A stretch of 64,000 bases of DNA from positions 2,232,001-2,296,000 of the forward strand of contig NZ_CP132339.1 in NCBI RefSeq assembly GCF_030944405.1, given 5' to 3'. The notes beneath the pieces were generated by a model. It was not told where the DNA came from and ran no database searches. It saw nothing but the letters and a program-made list of their open reading frames with translations. The position numbers and the translations under genes are program-made. This document shows, in pieces, positions 1 to 7,604 of this stretch (positions within the stretch are counted from its first letter, which is position 1; each line of letters starts with the position of its first letter). The stretch is from Janthinobacterium sp. J1-1. Its GTDB lineage: Bacteria; Pseudomonadota; Gammaproteobacteria; Burkholderiales; Burkholderiaceae_D.

Positions 1-1055
1 ACGATCCGCTGCTGCAAGGGCGTATCCATTCCTATGTGGACACGCAGATCAGCCGCCTCGGTGGCGCCAATTTCCATGAGATCCCGATCAACTCGGCCAT
101 TGCGCCCGTGCACAACAACCAGCGCGACGGCATTCACCGCCAGGCCATCAACCGTGGCCGCGTGGCCTACGAGCCGAACTCGCTGGCCGGCGGCGCGCCG
201 TACCAGGCCGGCAGCCGCGGCTTCAACAGCTTCCCGCAGCCGACCGAAGGCGACAAGGTGCGCGGCAAGCCCGAGAAATTCGCCGAGCATTATGGCCAGG
301 CGCGCCTGTTCTTCATCAGCCAGACGCCGCCCGAGCAGGACCATATCGCCAACGCCTTCCGCTTCGAGCTGAGCAAGGTGCAGACCGTGGCCATCCGCAA
401 GCGCATCGTCGCCATGCTGCGCAATGTCGATGAAACGCTGGCGCAGAAGGTGGCCGATGGCCTGGGCCTGGCCTTGCCGCCGGCCATGCCGACCCTGGAC
501 CTGGTGCCGATTCCGGACTACGCGCCGGCGCCGTCCTTGTCGCTGACCTTCCGTCTTGGCAAGACCGGCATCCACACCAAACGCGTGGCCATCCTGGTGG
601 GGCCGGGCAGCGACGCGGCGCAGGTGCGCGCCATCTACGCCTCGCTGCTGGCGGACGGCGCCGTGCCGCGCCTGGTGGGCAGCGCCCTGGGCCAGGTCGA
701 TACCAAGGCCGGTGCGCCGCTGGCCGTCGAAGTGACGCTGGAAACGGCGCCGGCGGTGCTGTTCGACGGCGTCGTCATTCCCGATGGCGAAGCGGCGGCC
801 CAGCAACTGAGCCTGGACGCCAACGCGCTCGACTTCGTGCGCCTGCAATACCGCCACTGCAAGCCGCTGCTGGTGATCGACGCCGGCAAGACCCTGCTCG
901 ACAAGGCCGGCGTGCCGTTGACCTTGCCGGACGGCAGTGCCGATCCGGCCCTCGTCATCGCCGCCGCTGGCGATGCCAAGGCGGTGGCGGCGTTCAAGAA
1001 GGCGCTGGCCGGCCAGCGTGCGTATGCGCGCGAGACGGATCCGCCGCGCGTTTAA
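1..1055 (+). CDS. katE: Catalase HPII (large-subunit, clade II), 3' part
   Basis: This is the C-terminal part of a haem catalase, which splits hydrogen peroxide into water and oxygen in the cytoplasm. The reading frame is open from base 3 to the left edge, so the 5' end lies outside the window. The visible protein begins DPLLQGRIHSYVDTQ, which holds the proximal haem-ligand Tyr of the catalase RxxSYxDTQ signature, followed by ISRLGGANFHEIPIN. The last 150 residues or so form the flavodoxin/DJ-1-like domain found only in large-subunit catalases such as E. coli KatE, and the order of blocks follows KatE closely. The gene ends at a TAA and is followed by a nested hairpin. Family assignment is firm; the missing N-terminus cannot be checked. 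Confidence 0.95.
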   Translation, partial: DPLLQGRIHSYVDTQISRLGGANFHEIPINSAIAPVHNNQRDGIHRQAINRGRVAYEPNSLAGGAPYQAGSRGFNSFPQPTEGDKVRGKPEKFAEHYGQARLFFISQTPPEQDHIANAFRFELSKVQTVAIRKRIVAMLRNVDETLAQKVADGLGLALPPAMPTLDLVPIPDYAPAPSLSLTFRLGKTGIHTKRVAILVGPGSDAAQVRAIYASLLADGAVPRLVGSALGQVDTKAGAPLAVEVTLETAPAVLFDGVVIPDGEAAAQQLSLDANALDFVRLQYRHCKPLLVIDAGKTLLDKAGVPLTLPDGSADPALVIAAAGDAKAVAAFKKALAGQRAYARETDPPRV

Positions 1056-1067
1056 GTTAGCGTAAAG

Positions 1068-1151
1068 CCAGGGTCAGTTCCTTCGGAATCGGAATGCCTC
1101 CCACTGGGAGGCATTCCCCCGACGGGACTCGGCGTCCCCGCCTGACCCTGG
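1068..1151. terminator. Nested hairpin downstream of katE
   Basis: A perfect 12-bp inverted repeat (arms 1091-1102 and 1106-1117, 3-nt loop) sits 35 bp after the katE stop. It is enclosed by a second pair of arms, CCAGGGTCAG at 1068-1077 and CTGACCCTGG at 1142-1151. There is no T-run, so it is either a Rho-independent-like terminator of weak type or a palindromic intergenic repeat. The rest of the gap up to 1276 shows only a small dyad at 1261-1274. Confidence 0.55.
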
Positions 1152-1276
1152 TTCTCCGCTGCGTCATAGTTTTACTCAGCAATCCGCACGCCTTTCCATC
1201 TTTCTGCAACATAAACAATAAAAATTCCCCGCGGTGATATGCTGCTGACTGTAGCGGTTGGTGCCTTCAGGCACGA

Positions 1277-3007
1277 ATGAACCGCACCAGCAAACACGAT
1301 CACGACAGCCGCATGGACAAGTACACACCAAGAACCTGGAATCCGGGAGAACGCCCGAACTTGCCCGGTTCGCCATCGACGCCCGAGCACTCGACGCCGA
1401 AGCGCGTCGCGTACTTTATCGTCGGCCTGATCGTGGCGCTGACGGGCGGCCTGGGCAATGGCCTGGTGACGGCCAATATCCTCAACCTGCAAGGCTCGCT
1501 GGGCGCCTACGCCTACCAGATGCAGTGGTTGCCGGCTGCTTACGTGATGACGATTGTGTCCATGAATCTGCTGCTGGTGAAATTTCGCCAGCAGTTCGGC
1601 CTGCGCCTGTTTACGGAAGCATTTTTGATCCTGTATGCGCTGGTCACCTTTGCCCATTTGTATGCGAACACCCTGTCGTCGGCGATCGCCGTGCGCGCCG
1701 CGCATGGCATGGTGGGCGGCGCGCTGGGCGTGCTGGGCCTGTATTACACCTTGCAGGCTTTTCCCGCCAAACACCGGCTCAAAGGCGTGGTGCTGGGCCT
1801 CGGTTTTGCCCAGCTGGCGCTGCCGCTGGCGCGCATCTTTACCTCCGAACTGCTGGAACTGGGCGAGTGGCACGGCCTGTATCTGTTCGAGCTGGGCCTG
1901 TGCCTGCTGGCGCTGGGCTGCGTGCTGGCCCTGAAACTGCCGCCGGGCGACCGCATGCAGACCTTCGAGCCGCTCGACTTCCTCACCTTTATTTTATTTG
2001 CACCGGGCGTGGCGCTGCTGTGCGCGGTGCTGGCGCAGGGCCGTACGGCATGGTGGATGGAGTCCGAATGGGTGGGTGTGTGCCTGGCCGCGTCCATCGT
2101 GCTGATCACGGCGGCGCTGGCGATCGAGCATAACCGCACGCGCCCGCTGCTCAATACGCGCTGGCTATCGACCGGCAAGATCGCCAAGCTGTTTTTATCC
2201 GTGCTGCTGTTTCGCATCGTGCTGTCCGAGTCGACCGGCGCGGTGGGCTTTTTGCAGGCGCTGGGCCTCAATACCGACCAGATGCAGAACCTGTTCGTGG
2301 TGGTGTTGCTGGGCAGCGTGGCCGGTTTGCTGGTCAGCGCCATCACCATCAACCCGGCCACCATCCACCGCTCGCTGATGTTCGCGCTGCTGCTGATCGC
2401 GGCCGGCGCGCTGATCGACGCGCATGCCACCAGCCAGACGCGCCCGGTCAACATGTACGTGAGCCAGTTCCTGCTGGCGTTTGGCGGCACTTATTTTCTC
2501 GGCCCCACCATGGTAGCCGGCATGGGCGCCGTGATCGCCGAGCCGCGCAACCTGGTCAGCTTTTCGGTGATGTTTACCATGACGCAGAATATCGGTGGCC
2601 TGCTGGGGTCGGCCATCGTCGGCACCATCCAGACGGCGCGCGAAAAATACCATTCCAGCTACCTGGTCGAGCACCTGACCATGCTCGACCCCAACGTGGC
2701 CGCGCGCGTGCAGTCGGGCGCCAACGCCTATGGCAGCGTGCTGACCGACCCGGTGCTGCGCAGCGCCGCCGGCGTGGCGCGCCTGGGCGCGGCCGCCACG
2801 CGCGAAGCCAATGTGCTGGCCTATAACGATGTCTTTTTGATGATCGCCGTGGTGGCCATCGTGACCTTGCTGTGGATGTTGATCAGCCAGTGCTGGACCA
2901 CCATCACCAGCGGCGCGCGGCGCCTGGTCGGCCCCGTGCGCGACGCGCAGACCGCCATGTCCATCGTCCCCATTACCAATTCGGAACCGAGCAATGACAG
3001 AAAATAA
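1277..3007 (+). CDS. MFS drug transporter, DHA2/EmrB-like
   Basis: Predicted 14-helix major facilitator proton antiporter of 576 residues in the inner membrane, the pump of a tripartite exporter. After a hydrophilic N-terminus of about 45 residues, it alternates hydrophobic segments (first near 46-70) to about residue 550, the length and pattern of EmrB-type pumps. The next gene, a HlyD/EmrA-like adaptor, overlaps its 3' end by 14 bp, and a NodT-type outer-membrane factor follows, so the three form one operon and probably one drug-export machine. The start at 1277 has a weak AGG upstream; an in-frame ATG at 1313 is an alternative. Substrate unknown. No regulator is adjacent. Confidence 0.88.
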   Translation: MNRTSKHDHDSRMDKYTPRTWNPGERPNLPGSPSTPEHSTPKRVAYFIVGLIVALTGGLGNGLVTANILNLQGSLGAYAYQMQWLPAAYVMTIVSMNLLLVKFRQQFGLRLFTEAFLILYALVTFAHLYANTLSSAIAVRAAHGMVGGALGVLGLYYTLQAFPAKHRLKGVVLGLGFAQLALPLARIFTSELLELGEWHGLYLFELGLCLLALGCVLALKLPPGDRMQTFEPLDFLTFILFAPGVALLCAVLAQGRTAWWMESEWVGVCLAASIVLITAALAIEHNRTRPLLNTRWLSTGKIAKLFLSVLLFRIVLSESTGAVGFLQALGLNTDQMQNLFVVVLLGSVAGLLVSAITINPATIHRSLMFALLLIAAGALIDAHATSQTRPVNMYVSQFLLAFGGTYFLGPTMVAGMGAVIAEPRNLVSFSVMFTMTQNIGGLLGSAIVGTIQTAREKYHSSYLVEHLTMLDPNVAARVQSGANAYGSVLTDPVLRSAAGVARLGAAATREANVLAYNDVFLMIAVVAIVTLLWMLISQCWTTITSGARRLVGPVRDAQTAMSIVPITNSEPSNDRK

Positions 3008-4184
3008 GAATCCGCCGCCCGTATCGACGCCTGCCCCTGCGCCAGCGGCCACGCCCGCTCCAGCCGCTCCGGCCACCGCGCCGCAGCCTGAACGCCGCTT
3101 GCAGTGGCTGTCGACCATCGCCTTTGCCTTTGTCGCCGTGGTGGGCGTGCTGATCGTGCTGTACGCCTGGCGCTTGCCGCCGTTTACCAGCCCCATCGTG
3201 ACCACCGAAAACGCCACCGTGCGCGGCCAGGTGACGGTGATCGGCACGCAGCTGTCCGGCTATGTGGTGGAAGTCAATGTACAGGATTTCATGGATGTGA
3301 AGGCGGGCCAGCTGCTGGTGCGCATCGACGACCGCATTTACCAGCAGCGCCACGAGCAGGCGCTGGCCCAGCTGGCCGCGCAGGAGGCGGCGCTGTCGAA
3401 CTGGGCGCAGCAGCGCGCCAGTTCCGAGGCCGGCATCGCGGTCAGCCGCGCCGCGCTGGCCAACGCCGAAGCGCAGGCAAGGAAATCGGCGGCCGACCTC
3501 AATCGCGTCGAACAACTGGTGGCCGACGGCTCGCTGTCGCAGCGCGAATTCGACCAGTCGCGCGCGACCCAGGCGCAGATGGCGGCGGCGCTGGCGCAGG
3601 CCAGGGCCAATGTCGATATTGCGCAGCAAAGCGTGCAGTCGGTGGTGGTCAACAAGCAGGCGCTGGCTGCCGCGGTGGCCAATGCCGAAGCGGCCGTCAA
3701 GGCGGCGAAGATCGATCTCGACAACACGCGCATCATCGCGCCGTCCGACGGCCAGCTGGGCCAGGTGACGGTGCGCCAGGGCGCGTTCGTCAATTCCGGC
3801 TCGCAGCTGATGGCCGTGGTGCCGCGCCAGCTGTGGGTGATCGCCAACTTCAAGGAAACGCAAATGAACGGCGTGCAGGAAGGGCAGAGCGCCACGTTCC
3901 ACGTCGACGCGCTCGATGGCGCCGTGCTGACCGGCCAGGTCGAGCGCATCTCGCCGGCCACCGGCTCCGAGTTTTCCGTGCTGCCGGCCGATAACGCCAC
4001 CGGCAACTACCTCAAGATTGCCCAGCGCATTCCCGTGCGCATCCGCATCGACGCGGGCCAGGCGAACGCGCGCCGGCTGGTGCCGGGCATGTCGGTGGTA
4101 GTCAGCGTCGATACCTCGGCCGTGCTCAATGATTCGGCGGAAAACCCGGCGCCGCCACCACCGCCGAAGAAGGCCAAGCCATGA
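2994..4184 (+). CDS. HlyD/EmrA-family periplasmic adaptor
   Basis: Membrane-fusion protein of 396 residues that links the preceding MFS pump to the outer-membrane factor. It has a Pro/Ala-rich cytoplasmic tail (about 1-35), one transmembrane anchor (about 38-60), a lipoyl/barrel-sandwich half beginning VIGTQLSGYVVEVNV, a long Ala/Gln-rich coiled-coil hairpin (about 110-245), the second lipoyl half with TRIIAPSDGQLGQV, and a beta-barrel domain. That order is typical of EmrA and HlyD proteins. It starts inside the pump gene and its stop overlaps the next start by 4 bp (ATGA), which points to coupled translation. Confidence 0.92.
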   Translation: MTENKNPPPVSTPAPAPAATPAPAAPATAPQPERRLQWLSTIAFAFVAVVGVLIVLYAWRLPPFTSPIVTTENATVRGQVTVIGTQLSGYVVEVNVQDFMDVKAGQLLVRIDDRIYQQRHEQALAQLAAQEAALSNWAQQRASSEAGIAVSRAALANAEAQARKSAADLNRVEQLVADGSLSQREFDQSRATQAQMAAALAQARANVDIAQQSVQSVVVNKQALAAAVANAEAAVKAAKIDLDNTRIIAPSDGQLGQVTVRQGAFVNSGSQLMAVVPRQLWVIANFKETQMNGVQEGQSATFHVDALDGAVLTGQVERISPATGSEFSVLPADNATGNYLKIAQRIPVRIRIDAGQANARRLVPGMSVVVSVDTSAVLNDSAENPAPPPPPKKAKP

Positions 4185-5569
4185 AGCATCGTCCATTGTT
4201 GATCGTCGCGGCACTGGCCTTGGCGCTGGCTGGCTGCGCCGCCAAGGCGCCGCCGCAGCCGGCATCAAGCTTGCAACTGCCGTCCGGCTGGCGCGCGCAG
4301 GCCGCCGGCGTGGGCGGCGCCCAGGTCGAGCAGCTGTGGTGGCAGGCGTTTGGCGACCCGGTACTGAGCAATCTGGTGGCCACCGCGCTGGCCCATAATG
4401 GCGACCTGCGCGTGGCGCGCGCCCGCGTCGAGGAATACCGTGCGCGCCTGGCGCAGGCCGGCGCCAACCACGCGCCCACGCTGTCGTTCGACGGCTCGCC
4501 GACGCGCACCCGCACCCTGGCCTCGAACGGCGTGCCGTATGTGACGAATGTGTTCCAGGCCGAGCTGCAGGCCAGCTATGAGATCGATGTATGGGGAAGG
4601 CTGGGCAAACTGAGCGACGCGGCCGGCGAGAGCTTTCGCGCCGAGCAGGCCAGCCTCGATGCGGCGGCCCTGTCGATCGCCGCCAGCGTGGCCACGGCCT
4701 ACCTGAATTTGCGGGGCCTGGACGCCCAGCTGGCGCTGACGCAAGCGACCCTGGAACTGCGCGTGCAGTCGCGCGAGCTGGCCCGCAAGCAGTACGAAGT
4801 GGGCTACAGTTCGCAGCTGGAATGGCAGCAGGCACAATCGGAATACCATGCGGCGGCCGAACTGGTGCCGCAGCTGCAGCGCCAGATCTTCGAACAGGAA
4901 AACGCCCTGGCGCTGCTGGTCGGCGGCAATCCCGGTCCGATTGCGCGCGGCCTGCCGTTGCAGGCGTTGACGCCGCCTTTGGTGCCGGCCGGCCTGCCGT
5001 CGGAACTGCTGCGCCGCCGCCCGGACATTGCGCGCGCCGAACATAACCTGACGGCCGCCAACGCCAGCCTGGCCGCCACGCGCGACCAGCTGCTGCCGTC
5101 CTTCAAGCTGACGGCCACCGGCGGCGGCCAGGCCACCACCCTGACCGACTTTTTGCATGCACCCACAGCGTTGTGGCGACTGACGGCGCTGGCGGCCGGC
5201 CCGCTGTTCGACGGCGGGCGCGTGCAGGCGCAGACCGATGCCGCCGGCGCCCAGCGCGACCAGCTGGCCTACACCTATGAAAACGTGGTGAGGAATGCGT
5301 TTGCCGAAACCGAGAACAGCCTGGGCGCCATCTACCGCTTGCGCCAGCAGGCGGTGGAAAACGACGCGCGCCGCGCCACGTCCGCCGAAACGCTGCGCAT
5401 CGCCCACAACCGCTACCGCAACGGCTATGCGTCCTACCTGGAAGAACTGGACGCCCAGCGCAGCCTGTACAGCGCCGACGTGGGCTTGCTGCAACTGAAG
5501 ACGCGGATGCTGGTCGCCTCGGTGGATTTATACCGCGCCATGGGCGGCGGCTGGCGGCCGGCGCCTTAA
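4181..5569 (+). CDS. NodT-family outer-membrane efflux lipoprotein
   Basis: Outer-membrane factor of 462 residues, the TolC-like exit duct of the MFS/HlyD exporter. The N-terminus is a lipoprotein signal with lipobox LAGC near residues 16-19. Two outer-membrane-efflux repeats follow, with the characteristic EIDVWGRL motif near 136 and RRPDIARAEHNL near 283, both diagnostic of the RND/MFS NodT family. The start codon overlaps the adaptor stop (ATGA). A second, unrelated copy of this family lies at 11.9 kb in the RND operon, so each pump has its own duct. Confidence 0.93.
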   Translation: MKHRPLLIVAALALALAGCAAKAPPQPASSLQLPSGWRAQAAGVGGAQVEQLWWQAFGDPVLSNLVATALAHNGDLRVARARVEEYRARLAQAGANHAPTLSFDGSPTRTRTLASNGVPYVTNVFQAELQASYEIDVWGRLGKLSDAAGESFRAEQASLDAAALSIAASVATAYLNLRGLDAQLALTQATLELRVQSRELARKQYEVGYSSQLEWQQAQSEYHAAAELVPQLQRQIFEQENALALLVGGNPGPIARGLPLQALTPPLVPAGLPSELLRRRPDIARAEHNLTAANASLAATRDQLLPSFKLTATGGGQATTLTDFLHAPTALWRLTALAAGPLFDGGRVQAQTDAAGAQRDQLAYTYENVVRNAFAETENSLGAIYRLRQQAVENDARRATSAETLRIAHNRYRNGYASYLEELDAQRSLYSADVGLLQLKTRMLVASVDLYRAMGGGWRPAP

Positions 5570-5643
5570 GTCTGCGCGTATGGCGAGAGGCCATTGGCCG
5601 GTGTAACATCGGCCATCATGAACATGAATGGAGAGAGAAGGGC

Positions 5644-6384
5644 ATGGAGATTTTTGGCGTAGGCTTGCATATTCTGGTCGCCTTGTTTTTTGCGGTGCAT
5701 GCGGTGCGCAACGGCCAGCCGTTTTACTGGCTGATCATACTGTTCATCTTCCCCCTGCTGGGCAGCGTGGTGTATTTCTTCGCCATCTACCTGCCCAATT
5801 CCCGCCTGCCGCAGGGCGCGCGCAAGGTGGCTTCTGTCGCGGTGCAGGTGCTGGACCCGAACCGCGAACTGCGCGAGGCGCGCGCCGCCTACGACTACAC
5901 GCCGACGGCGCAAAACCAGATGCGCCTGGCCAGCGCGCAGCTGGAAGCGGGCGACCCGCAGGCGGCCGCCGGCACCTACGAGGCTTGCCTGCAGGGCGCG
6001 TTTGCGTCGGACCTGGAAATTCGCATGGGCGCCGCGCGCGCCTACCTGGAATGCGAGCGCGGTGCCGAAGCGTTGACGCACCTGGGATTCATTCGCCGCA
6101 GCGACATCCATTTTCGTCCAGAGATCGTGTCCTTGCTGACGGCGCGCGCGCTGGCGCAAAGCGGACGGCAGGCGGAAGCGAAGGCGGAATTCGACGACGC
6201 CCTGACCCGCCATGGCAGCTTCGAAGCGCGCGCCGAATACGCCATCTGGGCGCTGGGCCAGGGCGACACGCTCCTGTCGGAGCGCCTGTGCCAGGACATC
6301 GACGGCGCCATGCAGCGCTGGAACCGCCATACGCGCGAGATGTATGCGCCGCTGCTGGCGCGGCTCGATGCTGCACGGAAGTGA
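5644..6384 (+). CDS. Membrane-anchored TPR-like protein
   Basis: 246-residue protein with two hydrophobic helices at the N-terminus (about 3-20 and 28-48; the second, WLIILFIFPLLGSVVYFF, resembles the PLDc_N-type double helix) followed by a soluble helical region of tetratricopeptide character, with repeats such as AGDPQAAAGTYEACLQ and SGRQAEAKAEFDDALT. TPR domains are protein-binding scaffolds; no catalytic motif is visible. The ATG is chosen because of a strong purine-rich site (GGAGAGAGAAGGG) just upstream. It lies 74 bp after the efflux operon and may be cotranscribed, but nothing ties it functionally to export. Confidence 0.75.
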   Translation: MEIFGVGLHILVALFFAVHAVRNGQPFYWLIILFIFPLLGSVVYFFAIYLPNSRLPQGARKVASVAVQVLDPNRELREARAAYDYTPTAQNQMRLASAQLEAGDPQAAAGTYEACLQGAFASDLEIRMGAARAYLECERGAEALTHLGFIRRSDIHFRPEIVSLLTARALAQSGRQAEAKAEFDDALTRHGSFEARAEYAIWALGQGDTLLSERLCQDIDGAMQRWNRHTREMYAPLLARLDAARK

Positions 6385-6401
6385 TATGTTGTCGTGGCAT
6401 A

Positions 6402-6488
6402 TGTCGGATTACGGTCCTGCGGACCTGATTCGACCTACGCACGTCGCACGATCGTAGGTCGGGTCAGGCCAACGGCCGTAACCCGACA
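6402..6488. repeat. REP-like palindromic repeat pair (family A)
   Basis: Two copies of one 36-38 bp unit face each other: 6402-6439 (TGTCGGATTACGG...CGACCTACG) and 6453-6488 (the reverse complement form, CGTAGGTCGGG...CCCGACA), separated by 13 bp. Each unit is itself a palindrome. A third copy occurs at 16689-16729. Arrangement as inverted pairs between 3' ends of convergent genes is typical of REP/BIME elements. Confidence 0.7.
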
Positions 6489-6508
6489 CCATTGTTGGCG
6501 GTAATTGC

Positions 6509-7495
6509 CTACACCTCCGGAACGATATTTTTTCCCTCGACCAGCTTGTACTTCTTGCCATCGAACGCATAGCGCGCGTGCCCGTTCATCTGGGTGACCA
6601 GGCGCGGCGGCTCCTGGTCTTCTTTCACTTGCACGCCGGGCTTGATCTTGCGTGAGGCGCCCGTGAAGTCGATCAGCAGGTCGTCGTAGGCGCCGCCGTC
6701 GCGCGCGGCCGCGAAGTGCCAGTTGCCGTCGACCAGCCAGCAGTTGTCCGTCTCGGGGCCGCAGGCGCCTTCGTTGTCGGAGTGCAGGTCGATGCCGCCA
6801 TCGAGTTCGGTGACCTTGCCGGCGCCTATCTCGAACAGCGCCAGCTGGGTGATGGTATAGCCCTGGCCCGTGTAGCCGTGGCGGATCGCCAGGCCCTGCT
6901 TGCCGGCGCCCAGGCTTACCCAGTGCACGTCGCCCAGCTGCCCGGAAGAACCGAGGGTGGCGATATTTTCCAGCCGCGTCACCACTTGCCAGGACTCGTC
7001 GCCGGGCTTGCCCTTGGGCGCCAGGTAGAACACATTGAGCAGGCCGGGCGAGGCGTGGGCCGATTCGGCCGTGCCTTCCGTGTTGGCCGTTTCCGCGTTG
7101 GCGACCAGGATGGCGCGGCCATCGGGCAGCAGCTTGTGGCTGACGGCGCTGACCACGTAACTGAGCTTGTCGGCCTTGGCTTCCTTGCTGTCCGGGTCCG
7201 GCAGGTCGGCCAGCGCATCGTCGCTGTCGGGACGGTAGTTCTTGCCGAAGATGGCCAGCATCATGGCCGCTTCCAGTTTGCTGTCGCGCGCGCGCGCTTC
7301 AGGCGTTTTCATCTCGTCGTTTTTTGCGGCGACCGGTCCGTCGGCGGCAGGCGCGGTTTCCGTCGCCGCTTGCGGCACGGCGGGCGCTGGCGGGGTGATG
7401 GCGCTTGCCTGTGCGGGAACGGGGGCGGCCTTGTCCGAGCAGGCGCCGAGCAGGGAGCAGCCGAGAAGCAGGGCCAGTGGAATGGAGTGGTTCAT
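6509..7495 (-). CDS. Putative lipoprotein of unknown function
   Basis: 328-residue predicted lipoprotein. The start ATG at 7495 is chosen because it places a clean lipoprotein signal at the N-terminus (hydrophobic LALLLGCSLLGAC, lipobox LGAC with Cys19 or so); the frame is open further upstream without a signal. A Pro/Ala/Thr linker follows, then a soluble domain with no motif I recognise. The C-terminal half contains two Cys residues in EGACGPETDNCW that could form a disulfide. It is downstream of, but separated by a terminator from, the RND operon read in the same direction. No function is proposed. Confidence 0.65.
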   Translation of the reverse strand: MNHSIPLALLLGCSLLGACSDKAAPVPAQASAITPPAPAVPQAATETAPAADGPVAAKNDEMKTPEARARDSKLEAAMMLAIFGKNYRPDSDDALADLPDPDSKEAKADKLSYVVSAVSHKLLPDGRAILVANAETANTEGTAESAHASPGLLNVFYLAPKGKPGDESWQVVTRLENIATLGSSGQLGDVHWVSLGAGKQGLAIRHGYTGQGYTITQLALFEIGAGKVTELDGGIDLHSDNEGACGPETDNCWLVDGNWHFAAARDGGAYDDLLIDFTGASRKIKPGVQVKEDQEPPRLVTQMNGHARYAFDGKKYKLVEGKNIVPEV

Positions 7496-7545
7496 GAAAG
7501 TGCCGATTGCGTAATGGTCAATGGGCGCAGTATGCCAGATAGACA

Positions 7546-7583
7546 AAAGCGATGGCGCAGGCTCGGGGCCTGGCCATCGCTTT
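7546..7583 (-). terminator. Rho-independent terminator of the RND operon
   Basis: Perfect 11-bp arms AAAGCGATGGC (7546-7556) and GCCATCGCTTT (7573-7583) with a smaller stem inside the loop (CAGGC/GCCTG). Read on the minus strand the stem ends in TTTTGTCT. It lies 22 bp after the RND pump stop and before the lipoprotein start. Confidence 0.75.
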
Positions 7584-7604
7584 GCTTGACTTGCGTGGTG
7601 TCGA

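Noticed and set aside
1258..2133. Second plus-strand frame over the MFS gene
   Set aside because: Overlaps the transporter in another frame with Arg/Gly-rich composition and no hydrophobic helices.
2973..4835. 620-codon minus-strand frame over the HlyD and NodT genes
   Set aside because: Arg/Pro-rich shadow without any family motif.
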